A stretch of DNA of 64,000 nt from an uncultured Oscillospiraceae bacterium (lineage in GTDB: Bacteria; Bacillota; Clostridia; Oscillospirales; Acutalibacteraceae): NCBI GenBank assembly GCA_949283785.1, contig CASDTR010000068.1, forward strand, positions 1 to 64,000, given 5' to 3'. Positions 8,718 through 16,100 of the stretch are shown here, piece by piece. How positions within the stretch are numbered: position 1 is the stretch's first letter; each line of letters starts with the position of its first letter. Made by a program: the position numbers and the translations under genes. The notes under the pieces were generated by a model that did not search any database, was not told the DNA's origin, and worked only from the letters and a program-made list of their open reading frames with translations.

Positions 8718-9941
8718 ATGAAGATGATAAAATACATAGACGGAGGAGTCACCGCCCCTAAGGGCTTTAAGGCCAACGGCATACACTGCGGCATAAGGCG
8801 CAATAAGTCGAAAAAGGATCTGGCCCTTATTTACTGCGAAAAGGTATGTACCGCCGCAGGAGTTTACACTCAGAACCTTGTTTGCGGCGCACCCGTGACC
8901 CTTACTAAGGAAAATCTTAAAGACGGCAGGGCGCAGGCCGTTGTCTGCAACAGCGGAATCGCCAACACCTGCAACGCCGACGGAATGGAAAAGGCCGTGG
9001 CTATGGGAAAAATCGCCGCCGACGCTCTCGATATTTCCCCGGAAAATATGGTTGTGGCTTCTACGGGCGTCATCGGACAGCCTCTTAATCTTGAACCCAT
9101 TGAGAACGGTATGGAGGAGCTTGTAAAGGGACTTTCCGAAAACGGCTCCGACAGCGCCGCTCAGGCCATTATGACCACAGATACCGTGAAAAAAGAATTT
9201 GCCGTATCCTTTGAAATTGACGGTAAAGAGTGCAGGATCGGAGCCATTTCAAAGGGCTCGGGCATGATACATCCCAATATGGCCACGATGCTGGGCTTCA
9301 TCACCACCGACTGCAATATTTCGCCTCAGATGCTGGATAAAGCTCTCAGAGCTTCGGTTGCCGACAGCTTCAACATGCTCAGCGTAGACGGGGACACCTC
9401 CACAAACGATACGGTGTGCGTGCTGGCATCAGGCCTTTGCGGCAATGAATATATAGACGGAGAAAGCGACAGCTTTGAGATCTTTGAGGCTGCTCTGAAG
9501 GATATATGCGTAAGCCTTGCGAAAGCCATGGCAAAGGACGGCGAGGGAGCCACTAAGCTTGTAATGTGCTCGGTCAAAGGTGCCAAGGATAAGGAGACTG
9601 CCAAAAAGGTAGCTAAAAGTGTGATCTGTTCAGCCCTTGTAAAGGCGGCCATGTTCGGTTCCGACGCAAACTGGGGACGGATTCTTTGTGCCATGGGATA
9701 CTGCGGAGCTGATATCCATGTCTCAAAAGCAGGAGTTTCCTTTAAGTCTGCGGCAGGGGAATGTGAGGTTTGCTCCATGGGAGCGGGTGTCGAGTTCAGC
9801 GAGGAAATCGCTAAAAAAGTGCTTTCCGAGGACGAAATCACAATTGCGGTAACTCTTATGGACGGTGACGCGTCGGCCTGCGCATACGGCTGCGACCTTA
9901 CATATGATTACGTTAAGATCAACGGAGATTACAGAACCTGA
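8718..9941 (+). CDS. argJ: Bifunctional glutamate N-acetyltransferase / amino-acid acetyltransferase ArgJ
   Basis: Moves the acetyl group from N-acetylornithine to glutamate and, in bifunctional forms, also makes N-acetylglutamate from acetyl-CoA. About 407 residues. The self-cleavage site is visible in KGSGMIHPNMATMLGF near residue 180, where the Thr after Ala becomes the nucleophile of the beta chain. DGDTSTNDTV near 227 and the C-terminal ending are typical. A TTG at 8706 is in frame, but the ATG at 8718 (or 8724) is more likely; the ribosome site is weak. No separate argA is present, which fits a cyclic pathway. Confidence 0.96.
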   Translation: MKMIKYIDGGVTAPKGFKANGIHCGIRRNKSKKDLALIYCEKVCTAAGVYTQNLVCGAPVTLTKENLKDGRAQAVVCNSGIANTCNADGMEKAVAMGKIAADALDISPENMVVASTGVIGQPLNLEPIENGMEELVKGLSENGSDSAAQAIMTTDTVKKEFAVSFEIDGKECRIGAISKGSGMIHPNMATMLGFITTDCNISPQMLDKALRASVADSFNMLSVDGDTSTNDTVCVLASGLCGNEYIDGESDSFEIFEAALKDICVSLAKAMAKDGEGATKLVMCSVKGAKDKETAKKVAKSVICSALVKAAMFGSDANWGRILCAMGYCGADIHVSKAGVSFKSAAGECEVCSMGAGVEFSEEIAKKVLSEDEITIAVTLMDGDASACAYGCDLTYDYVKINGDYRT

Positions 9942-9983
9942 TAAATGCGCTTTATCGGGATATAAATTCAGGCGGGTGTAAAG

Positions 9984-10844
9984 ATGCTGGAAAACATTGG
10001 AAATCGGGACAGGGCAAACGTCCTTGTACAGGCGCTGCCTTATATTCAGAAATATTACAATAAAACCATAGTTATTAAGTACGGCGGAAATGCCATGATA
10101 AACGAAGATCTCAAGGACGCCGTTATGACCGACATTGTGCTTCTCTCCCTTGTGGGTATACACGTTGTGCTCGTTCACGGCGGCGGCCCCGAGATCAGCG
10201 ATATGCTTAAGAAAATCGGCAAGGAAAGCAAATTCGTGGACGGTCTGAGATATACGGATGAGGAAACCGTGGATATTGTCCAGATGGTTCTTGCGGGCAA
10301 GGTCAACAAGAGCCTTGTACAGCTCCTGGGAGCTCATAAGGGCAGAGCCATAGGCCTTTGCGGACTGGATGCCGGACTTTTGAAAGCAAAGCAGCTTGGC
10401 AGCGGCGAGCTGGGTTTTGTAGGCGACATCACAGGCGTTGACGTCACTCCCGTAACGGACGTTATCTCAAAGGGATATATACCCGTTATTTCAACTGTGG
10501 CGGGAGGCCCTAACGGCGAGGTCTACAATATAAACGCCGACACTGCCGCGGCAAAGATAGCCTCCGCTCTTCATGCGGAAAAGCTCCTTCTCATGACCGA
10601 CGTAAGGGGACTTCTCAGAGACAAGGACGACGAGGACACCCTTATTTCCGTTGTAAACGTCAGCGAGGTGCAGGCTCTTAAAAACCAGGGAGTTATCTGC
10701 GGGGGCATGATACCGAAGATAGACTGCTGTGTTGAGGCCGTCAGAAGAGGCGTTCACAGGGCGCATATTATCGACGGACGCATACCTCACTCGATACTTA
10801 TGGAAATGCTTACTGATGAAGGTATAGGAACGATGTTCCTTTAA
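9984..10844 (+). CDS. argB: Acetylglutamate kinase
   Basis: Phosphorylates N-acetylglutamate, usually the feedback-inhibited step when acetyl groups are recycled by ArgJ. The 286 residues show the amino-acid kinase fold: KYGGNAM near 33, VLVHGGGPEIS near 60, AGKVNKSL near 103, NINADTAAAKIA near 182, and LLMTDVRGLL near 201. An N-terminal extension before IVIKYGG (about 30 residues) fits the arginine-sensitive hexameric class, so arginine inhibition is likely (inference). It follows argJ by 42 bases. Confidence 0.97.
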   Translation: MLENIGNRDRANVLVQALPYIQKYYNKTIVIKYGGNAMINEDLKDAVMTDIVLLSLVGIHVVLVHGGGPEISDMLKKIGKESKFVDGLRYTDEETVDIVQMVLAGKVNKSLVQLLGAHKGRAIGLCGLDAGLLKAKQLGSGELGFVGDITGVDVTPVTDVISKGYIPVISTVAGGPNGEVYNINADTAAAKIASALHAEKLLLMTDVRGLLRDKDDEDTLISVVNVSEVQALKNQGVICGGMIPKIDCCVEAVRRGVHRAHIIDGRIPHSILMEMLTDEGIGTMFL

Positions 10845-10867
10845 TTATAAAAAGGACTTGATAAAAA

Positions 10868-12049
10868 ATGGATTTTGAAACGATAAAGGCAAAGGCCGAC
10901 AAATATTTTATGGCTACCTACGGCAGGTTTAACGCCGCTCCCGAAAAGGGAAAGAGCGCCACTCTCACCGACAGCGCCGGAAAGAAATATATAGATTTCA
11001 CCAGCGGGATCGGTGTGAATTCCTTGGGCTACGGAGACCCCGCATGGGTAGACGCCGTTGCAGGTCAGGCTGCGAAGCTTCAGCATATATCAAATCTTTA
11101 TTACAATGAGCCCTCGGCCCTCCTTGCGGAAAAGCTCTGCGAGACGGCAGGATTTTCAAAGGTGCTCTTTTGCAACTCGGGAGCCGAGGCCAACGAATGC
11201 GCCATAAAGCTTGCGAGAAAATACAGCTTTGACCGCTACGGCAAAGACAGGGGAAAGGTGGTCACCCTTGTAAACTCCTTTCACGGAAGGACCATGGCCA
11301 CCCTTGCGGCTACGGGTCAGGATGTTTTCCACAATTACTTTTTCCCGTTCCCAGGCGGATTTAAATACGCCGAGGCCGACAACCTTGAAGCTCTCAAGGA
11401 GGCTGTGGACGACGAGGTCTGCGCCGTAGTAATGGAGCCCATACAGGGCGAGGGCGGAGTTATGCCCCTTGACAGGGAATACGTCAGGGCGGCGGCCGAG
11501 TTTTTAAAGGAAAAGGACGTTCTGCTCATTTTTGACGAGGTCCAGACGGGCGTCGGAAGAACGGGCAAGCTTTACGCCTGGGAGCACTTCGGAGTAAAGC
11601 CCGATATACTCACCAGCGCCAAGGGACTGGGAGGCGGACTTCCCATAGGCGCCTGCCTTGCGGGAGAAAAGTGCGCGGACGTGCTTACAAAGGGCACTCA
11701 CGGCTCCACCTTCGGCGCCAATCCCGTGGTGTGCGCGGGAGCTCTCGAGGTTCTCGACAGGCTCACCCCCGAATTTCTCACAAAGGTGAGGGCAAAGGGC
11801 GAATATTTCAGGTCTCAGCTCCTTAAAATCGACGGAATAAAGTCGGTCAGAGGCGAAGGACTTATGCTGGGCGCGGAGCTGGAAAAGGGAACGGCCGCGG
11901 ACATAGCGGCAAAGTGCGTCGAAAACGGACTTCTCGTTCTCACGGCGAAAACCCTTCTTCGTTTCCTTCCGCCCCTTGTGATAACCTATGACGAAATTGA
12001 TGAGGGTATGGAAATACTCAAAAGCGTAACAGAAAACGAAAACAGCTGA
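10868..12049 (+). CDS. argD: Acetylornithine aminotransferase
   Basis: PLP enzyme converting N-acetylglutamate semialdehyde to N-acetylornithine. The 393 residues carry class-III aminotransferase landmarks: NSGAEANECAIKLAR near 102, NSFHGRTMATLAATG near 138, LIFDEVQTGVGRTGKL near 221 with the PLP-ring Asp, and TSAKGLGGGLPIGA near 249 with the PLP-binding Lys. HGSTFGANPV near 278 is the phosphate-binding region. It starts 23 bases after argB with AAAGGAC upstream. A close relative, succinyl-DAP aminotransferase activity, is possible as in other ArgD proteins. Confidence 0.96.
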   Translation: MDFETIKAKADKYFMATYGRFNAAPEKGKSATLTDSAGKKYIDFTSGIGVNSLGYGDPAWVDAVAGQAAKLQHISNLYYNEPSALLAEKLCETAGFSKVLFCNSGAEANECAIKLARKYSFDRYGKDRGKVVTLVNSFHGRTMATLAATGQDVFHNYFFPFPGGFKYAEADNLEALKEAVDDEVCAVVMEPIQGEGGVMPLDREYVRAAAEFLKEKDVLLIFDEVQTGVGRTGKLYAWEHFGVKPDILTSAKGLGGGLPIGACLAGEKCADVLTKGTHGSTFGANPVVCAGALEVLDRLTPEFLTKVRAKGEYFRSQLLKIDGIKSVRGEGLMLGAELEKGTAADIAAKCVENGLLVLTAKTLLRFLPPLVITYDEIDEGMEILKSVTENENS

Positions 12050-12063
12050 AAGGACTGATTGAA

Positions 12064-12972
12064 ATGAAGCATCTTCTTAAAATGCTCGACCTTACCACTG
12101 AGGAAATAACTGAGCTTCTGAATCTTGCGGACCAGCTCAAGTACGAGCAGAAAAACGGCATCAAGCATCACCGCCTTGAGGGCAAAACTTTAGGTATGAT
12201 TTTCCAGAAGGCGTCCACGAGAACCCGTGTTTCTTTTGAAACGGGCATGTATCAGCTGGGAGGATATGCCCTTTTCCTGAGCGCCTCCGATCTTCAGATA
12301 GGCAGAGGAGAGCCTATTGAGGATACCGCAAGGGTGCTTTCGAGGTATATTGACGGCATTATGATAAGGACCTTTGAGCAGAGCGAGGTGGAAAACCTTG
12401 CAAAATACGGCTCAATCCCCGTTATAAACGGACTTACGGATTTCTGCCACCCCTGTCAGGTGCTGGCGGACCTGCTCACCGTAAGGGAACACAAGGGCAA
12501 GCTTGAAGGACTCAAAATGTGCTATATCGGCGACGGGAACAACATGGCCAACTCTCTTATCGTAGGCGGACTTAAAACTGGCATGACCGTAAGCGTTGCC
12601 TGCCCTGAGGGATACGAGCCCCATGAGGACGTGCTCAATTTCGCCGTTCCCACGGGAAACTTTACCCTTTGCCGTGACCCCAAAGAGGCCGCCAAGGACG
12701 CCGACGTCATCTTTACGGACGTGTGGTCATCAATGGGTCAGGAGGGCGAAGCACAGCAGCGCCGCAAGGCCTTCGAGGGAATCTATCAGGTGAACGACGA
12801 AGTGCTTTCGGTTGCAAAAGAGGACTGCATGGTGCAGCACTGTCTTCCCGCACACAGGGGAGAGGAGATCACCGCCGAGGTCTTTGAAGCCCACGCAGAT
12901 GAGATTTTCGACGAGGCCGAAAACAGGCTCCACGCCCAGAAAGCGGTTCTCGTAAAGCTTATGGAGAAATAA
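12064..12972 (+). CDS. argF: Ornithine carbamoyltransferase
   Basis: Forms citrulline from ornithine and carbamoyl phosphate. The 302 residues carry all signature motifs: the carbamoyl-phosphate loop STRTRVSFE near 50, HPCQVLADLLT near 129, the ornithine loop region DVWSSMGQE near 219, and HCLPAHRGEE near 259. The biosynthetic (argF) rather than catabolic role follows from its place at the end of the arginine cluster, 14 bases after argD. A terminator hairpin follows the stop. Confidence 0.97.
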   Translation: MKHLLKMLDLTTEEITELLNLADQLKYEQKNGIKHHRLEGKTLGMIFQKASTRTRVSFETGMYQLGGYALFLSASDLQIGRGEPIEDTARVLSRYIDGIMIRTFEQSEVENLAKYGSIPVINGLTDFCHPCQVLADLLTVREHKGKLEGLKMCYIGDGNNMANSLIVGGLKTGMTVSVACPEGYEPHEDVLNFAVPTGNFTLCRDPKEAAKDADVIFTDVWSSMGQEGEAQQRRKAFEGIYQVNDEVLSVAKEDCMVQHCLPAHRGEEITAEVFEAHADEIFDEAENRLHAQKAVLVKLMEK

Positions 12973-12995
12973 AAATCAAAAATAATTGCAGTGAA

Positions 12996-13017
12996 AGGGA
13001 CGGCTTCCGCCGTCCCT
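12996..13017 (+). terminator. Hairpin downstream of argF
   Basis: Nine-base-pair stem AGGGACGGC/GCCGTCCCT around a TTCC loop, 24 bases after the argF stop. The T-run after it is poor, so it may belong to the repeat element that follows; a near-copy of its core ends that element at 13306. Confidence 0.6.
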
Positions 13018-13305
13018 CAGCTTGTTAATAAAGTTGTTTTTATGGTGAAATAAATTCTTTTGAATCGCTGTTTTGCACGATTAAGGTGAAATCCGATACA
13101 GCACAGAAAACAGCGCAGCATCAAATCTTTTTCGATGTGCGTTCTTCGTCGGGAGAATCCTTCTGCGGGAGGGTATATTTTCTGTGTGTCCTGCCTTAAA
13201 TGTGCGAAATACATTGGGCTTAGCCCACAATCCCTCGGTCAAAGCGAAGCTTTGACTTTTTCCTTTACACAAGGGAGCCGAATTTAAGGTTTTTCGACAG
13301 TCTCG
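13018..13305. repeat. Hairpin-rich intergenic repeat element, no gene
   Basis: About 290 bases with no convincing gene. It contains compact perfect hairpins: TGGGCT/AGCCCA (13215-13227) and GTCAAAGC/GCTTTGAC (13238-13256). On the minus strand its end reads GGCTCCCTTGTGTAAAGG and then GAGGGATTGTGGGC, which resembles dispersed intergenic repeats of gut Clostridia. It is bracketed by two GGGACGGC hairpins. Short minus-strand ORFs across it are probably not genes. I see no second copy in this window. Confidence 0.6.
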
Positions 13306-13333
13306 GGGACGGCTCTTGCCGTCCCTGATTTTT
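13306..13333 (+). terminator. Hairpin terminator at the end of the repeat
   Basis: Stem GGGACGGC/GCCGTCCC around TCTT (13306-13325), followed by TGATTTTTATT. It stops any transcript arriving from the arg side before the next promoter. Confidence 0.75.
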
Positions 13334-13355
13334 ATTATATTTATTGAAAAACTTG

Positions 13356-13384
13356 TTGACCTTTTGAACGATTTGTGTTATATA
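13356..13384 (+). promoter_or_regulatory. Promoter of the EEP-family gene
   Basis: TTGACC (13356-13361), a 17-base spacer and TATATA (13379-13384), about 20 bases before the ATG at 13405. Confidence 0.6.
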
Positions 13385-13404
13385 CTCAAAATAGAGGTGA
13401 CAAC

Positions 13405-14319
13405 ATGAAGAAATATGTTAAAATTATCTTAATCAGCGTCCTTTGCATTATCCTGGCCGTTTTGCTGGCCATGGGAGGCACCCTGCTATTTTATTATCCC
13501 CATTACAAATCCTCCAAATTTCAGGTATCCGTTGCCGACAGCGAGCTCAAAGACGGCGAAATACGGGTCATGAGCTGTAACCTAAGATGCTTCAATCCGT
13601 CGGATTTAGGTAAGAAGAGCTGGTTCTACCGCGCCGATCTCATTATGAAAAACATACAGACCGAGTATCCGGGAATCATTGGCTTTCAGGAGTGTACGAA
13701 ATATCAGTATCCCTATTTGTGCGAATCCCTTCCCGAGTATGATTCCGTAATAACCTACCGTGACGACACGGCTAACGCCGAAGGCTGCCCCGTATTTTAC
13801 AGAAAGGATCTCTACACTCTTGTGGATAAGGGCTCCTTCTGGCTTTCGGAGACGCCCGACGAAATGAGTATAGACTGGGGTTCCGCTTGCTACCGCATAT
13901 GCAGCTATGTGATTTTGCAGGAGAATGAAAGCGGAAAGCAGTTTGCGGTTTTCAACACTCACCTTGACCATGTGAGCGATAAAGCCCGCATCAACGGAAT
14001 AAAAGTTGTCCTCGATAAAATTGAGCAGTTCGGCGGAATGCCCTCGGTGTTAATGGGCGACTTTAACGCCGAGGAGGATTCCGAGACCTATCGCAGCACC
14101 GTTGAGAGTTTTGACGATGTAAAATATCTTACGGAAAAGACCATGACGAGTGCCACCTATCAGAACTGGGGTACTGCCCTGGACAACGACTGCATAGATT
14201 ATGTAATGGTTTCGAAGAACGGCTTTACGGTCAATGAGTACAAGGTGGTCCAGACCACCTATGACGGGGTTTATCCCAGCGACCACTTTCCCCTTTCCGT
14301 GAGCCTTGAGCTTGCATAA
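13405..14319 (+). CDS. Membrane-anchored endonuclease/exonuclease/phosphatase family protein
   Basis: 304-residue protein with an uncleaved signal-anchor (hydrophobic residues 5-27) and an outward-facing EEP domain. Catalytic landmarks of the DNase I-like fold are present: VMSCNLRCFN near 55 (metal site), IIGFQECTKYQ near 88 (catalytic Glu), FNTHLDHVS near 183, MGDFNAEEDS near 215, and SDHFPLSV at the end (catalytic His). These proteins cleave phosphodiester or phosphomonoester bonds in nucleic acids, lipids or inositol phosphates; the substrate here is unknown, but the outside location argues against a DNA-repair role. ATG 13405 has GAGGTG upstream. Confidence 0.85.
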   Translation: MKKYVKIILISVLCIILAVLLAMGGTLLFYYPHYKSSKFQVSVADSELKDGEIRVMSCNLRCFNPSDLGKKSWFYRADLIMKNIQTEYPGIIGFQECTKYQYPYLCESLPEYDSVITYRDDTANAEGCPVFYRKDLYTLVDKGSFWLSETPDEMSIDWGSACYRICSYVILQENESGKQFAVFNTHLDHVSDKARINGIKVVLDKIEQFGGMPSVLMGDFNAEEDSETYRSTVESFDDVKYLTEKTMTSATYQNWGTALDNDCIDYVMVSKNGFTVNEYKVVQTTYDGVYPSDHFPLSVSLELA

Positions 14320-14371
14320 CAGGGCGGATAAAGCCGATTGATATATACTCAATACGAAAGGAAAGAATATT

Positions 14372-15145
14372 ATGTTCAGAATTTCAAACTTTACCGATAA
14401 CGACGATGTAAAACTCCTTGACCAGAAGGGACCCTTTGCCGTTGCGGAGTGGCAGCGCGATCTGAGCGTTATGCCCTCGGGAGCCATGACGGCTTATTTT
14501 TCTTCCGAAATGAATATCAGAAAACGCCAGCTCATCTGCAACCTTTCCGTAGCCAACGTTACGGTGCAGGCGGGATCCATGCAGTGGTCGGTGGGCAACG
14601 TGAACGCCACTACGGGAATAAAGGGCGCGGGAGATCTGTTTACAAAGGCTCTTCGGGGAGCCGTAACAAAGGAATCCGCCATAAAGCCCGAATACACGGG
14701 CGGCGGCATACTGGTTTTGGAGCCTACATATAAACATCTCATCCTCCTTGACACTGCTGAATGGGGAGGCTCCGTAGTCCTTGACGACGGGCTTTTCCTT
14801 GCCTGCGACGCAGGACTTAAACATAAGACCGTAATGCGCAGCAACATTTCCTCGGCGGTGGCGGGCAACGAGGGACTTTTCAATCTCAGCCTTAACGGAA
14901 ACGGAGTTTTCTGCATAGAGTCCTTCTGCCCCAAGGAGGAGCTTATCGAGATCACTCTGGAAAACGACGCTGTGAAAATAGACGGAAATCTTGCCATAGC
15001 CTGGAGCAACAGCCTTAATTTTACGGTAGAGCGTTCGGGAAAGACTCTCATAGGCTCCGCCGCATCGGGTGAGGGACTTGTAAACGTCTACCGCGGCACG
15101 GGAAAGGTTTTGATGATGCCCAGCGCCAATATGCCCAATATCTGA
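14372..15145 (+). CDS. AIM24 family protein
   Basis: 257-residue protein of the AIM24 (former DUF124) family, a beta-rich fold found in bacteria and mitochondria without a settled biochemical role. Characteristic are AEWQRDLSVMPSGAMTAY near 25, GDLFTKALRGA near 89, and the glycine-rich beta repeats GGGILVLEP, LDDGLFLACDAG and SSAVAGNEGLFNLSLNGNG. There is no signal peptide, so it is probably cytosolic. It follows the EEP gene by 52 bases with AAAGGAAAG as ribosome site and is closed by a strong terminator. Confidence 0.85.
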   Translation: MFRISNFTDNDDVKLLDQKGPFAVAEWQRDLSVMPSGAMTAYFSSEMNIRKRQLICNLSVANVTVQAGSMQWSVGNVNATTGIKGAGDLFTKALRGAVTKESAIKPEYTGGGILVLEPTYKHLILLDTAEWGGSVVLDDGLFLACDAGLKHKTVMRSNISSAVAGNEGLFNLSLNGNGVFCIESFCPKEELIEITLENDAVKIDGNLAIAWSNSLNFTVERSGKTLIGSAASGEGLVNVYRGTGKVLMMPSANMPNI

Positions 15146-15182
15146 TTTTGACCGTTATTTAAAAATAAGTCAGCGCAGAATA

Positions 15183-15228
15183 AAACGGCGTCCCATTAAA
15201 CGGATTTTTCCGAAGGGACGCCGTTTTT
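15183..15228. terminator. Bidirectional terminator between AIM24 and MerR genes
   Basis: Perfect 12-base-pair outer stem (15183-15194 with 15215-15226) with T-runs on both sides. It closes the plus-strand AIM24 transcript and the minus-strand MerR transcript. Confidence 0.9.
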
Positions 15229-15234
15229 GCCGTA

Positions 15235-15975
15235 TTATACGCTGCCTGCGAAAGTTTCATCTTCTGCGCTTGTCTCTACGCAGAAATCCTTTGCGCCGCA
15301 TTTCGGGCAGGTGAGTTTTCGTGTTTTAGGCGTATGAAGGGAAAAGAGAAAGCTTTTAAGTGATGGTCTGAACAGTTCCTTGCAGTGAGGGCAGATATAG
15401 GCTGTGCCCTTGTAGTAGAGAGCGGTGAGGATTATTCCCAAGGCTATGACAATGAGAAAGAGTACCGCAAAAGGCACAAAATCACCTGTTCTGATCCAGT
15501 GAACGAGGCCGATTATCTCCAGAATATCCATGATGATGCCGATAGTCAGAATCACTGCATGGAGTTTTTTTAGGGATTTTTTGCTTTTCATTCTTTGTTC
15601 TATGTCCACGGGAGAATCTACGGTGAGAAAGCCGTAGGAGCGGATATCTTCCTTGACGGATGTTACTGCATCTTTCTGTTTTTGAAGGAGTGCGATTTCT
15701 CCGGTTATGGTTTTTTCGTGCTCATCCAGAAGGGCAAGGAGTATTTCGTTGGCGTTCTCATGCTCAGAAATTTCCTTTATGCAGCCCAGAGAAAGGCCCA
15801 GGGAGCGGAACATGCATATAAGGCGCAGCTTCCGTACGTCTTTTTCGCTGTAGAGCCGTCTGCCTCCCTCTGAAACTTCCGAGGGCTTGAGAAGGTTCTG
15901 ACGGTCGTAAAACTGAACGGTGCGAACCGATACCCCGCACATTGCGGCAATTTCTCCGCTTGAATATTTAGACAT
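15235..15975 (-). CDS. MerR-family regulator with membrane segments and zinc-ribbon-like C-terminus
   Basis: 246 residues. An N-terminal MerR winged helix (YSSGEIAAMCGVSVRTVQFYDRQ, then GGRRLYSEKDVRKL) and dimerization coiled coil (about 70-120) are followed by two hydrophobic segments (about 140-155 and 165-185). The C-terminal cytosolic domain has two Cys pairs, CPHCKELF near 200 and CPKCGAKDFC near 224, resembling a zinc ribbon. The usual small-molecule-binding domain is absent, so the signal may be at the membrane or a metal/redox state (inference). ATG 15975 is chosen because AAGGAGGTG lies 6 bases upstream. Its promoter has the typical long MerR spacer with a dyad. Confidence 0.85.
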   Translation of the reverse strand: MSKYSSGEIAAMCGVSVRTVQFYDRQNLLKPSEVSEGGRRLYSEKDVRKLRLICMFRSLGLSLGCIKEISEHENANEILLALLDEHEKTITGEIALLQKQKDAVTSVKEDIRSYGFLTVDSPVDIEQRMKSKKSLKKLHAVILTIGIIMDILEIIGLVHWIRTGDFVPFAVLFLIVIALGIILTALYYKGTAYICPHCKELFRPSLKSFLFSLHTPKTRKLTCPKCGAKDFCVETSAEDETFAGSV

Positions 15976-15996
15976 AGATTTCACCTCCTTGAGATA

Positions 15997-16044
15997 AAAA
16001 TAGCACATTACCCAAGGTAACGAGCAATAGGTTTCCTTGGGTAA
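15997..16044 (-). promoter_or_regulatory. MerR-type promoter with 19-base spacer and two operator dyads
   Basis: Read on the minus strand: TTGCTC (16027-16022), a 19-base spacer, and TATTTT (16002-15997). The spacer holds the palindrome TTACC-N3-GGTAA (16020-16008). A second near-copy, TTACC-N3-GGAAA, lies at 16044-16032 just upstream of the -35. A dyad in an overlong spacer is the hallmark of MerR-activated promoters, so the adjacent regulator probably controls its own gene. Confidence 0.75.
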
Positions 16045-16100
16045 CGAATGAAAAATTTATAAAGTTTTAAATTTCAGTATACAGCTTTTAATTAAAAACG

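Noticed and set aside
13017-13272. Two overlapping minus-strand ORFs of about 65 codons
   Set aside because: They lie inside the hairpin repeat, have no ribosome site, and their frames cross the inverted repeats.
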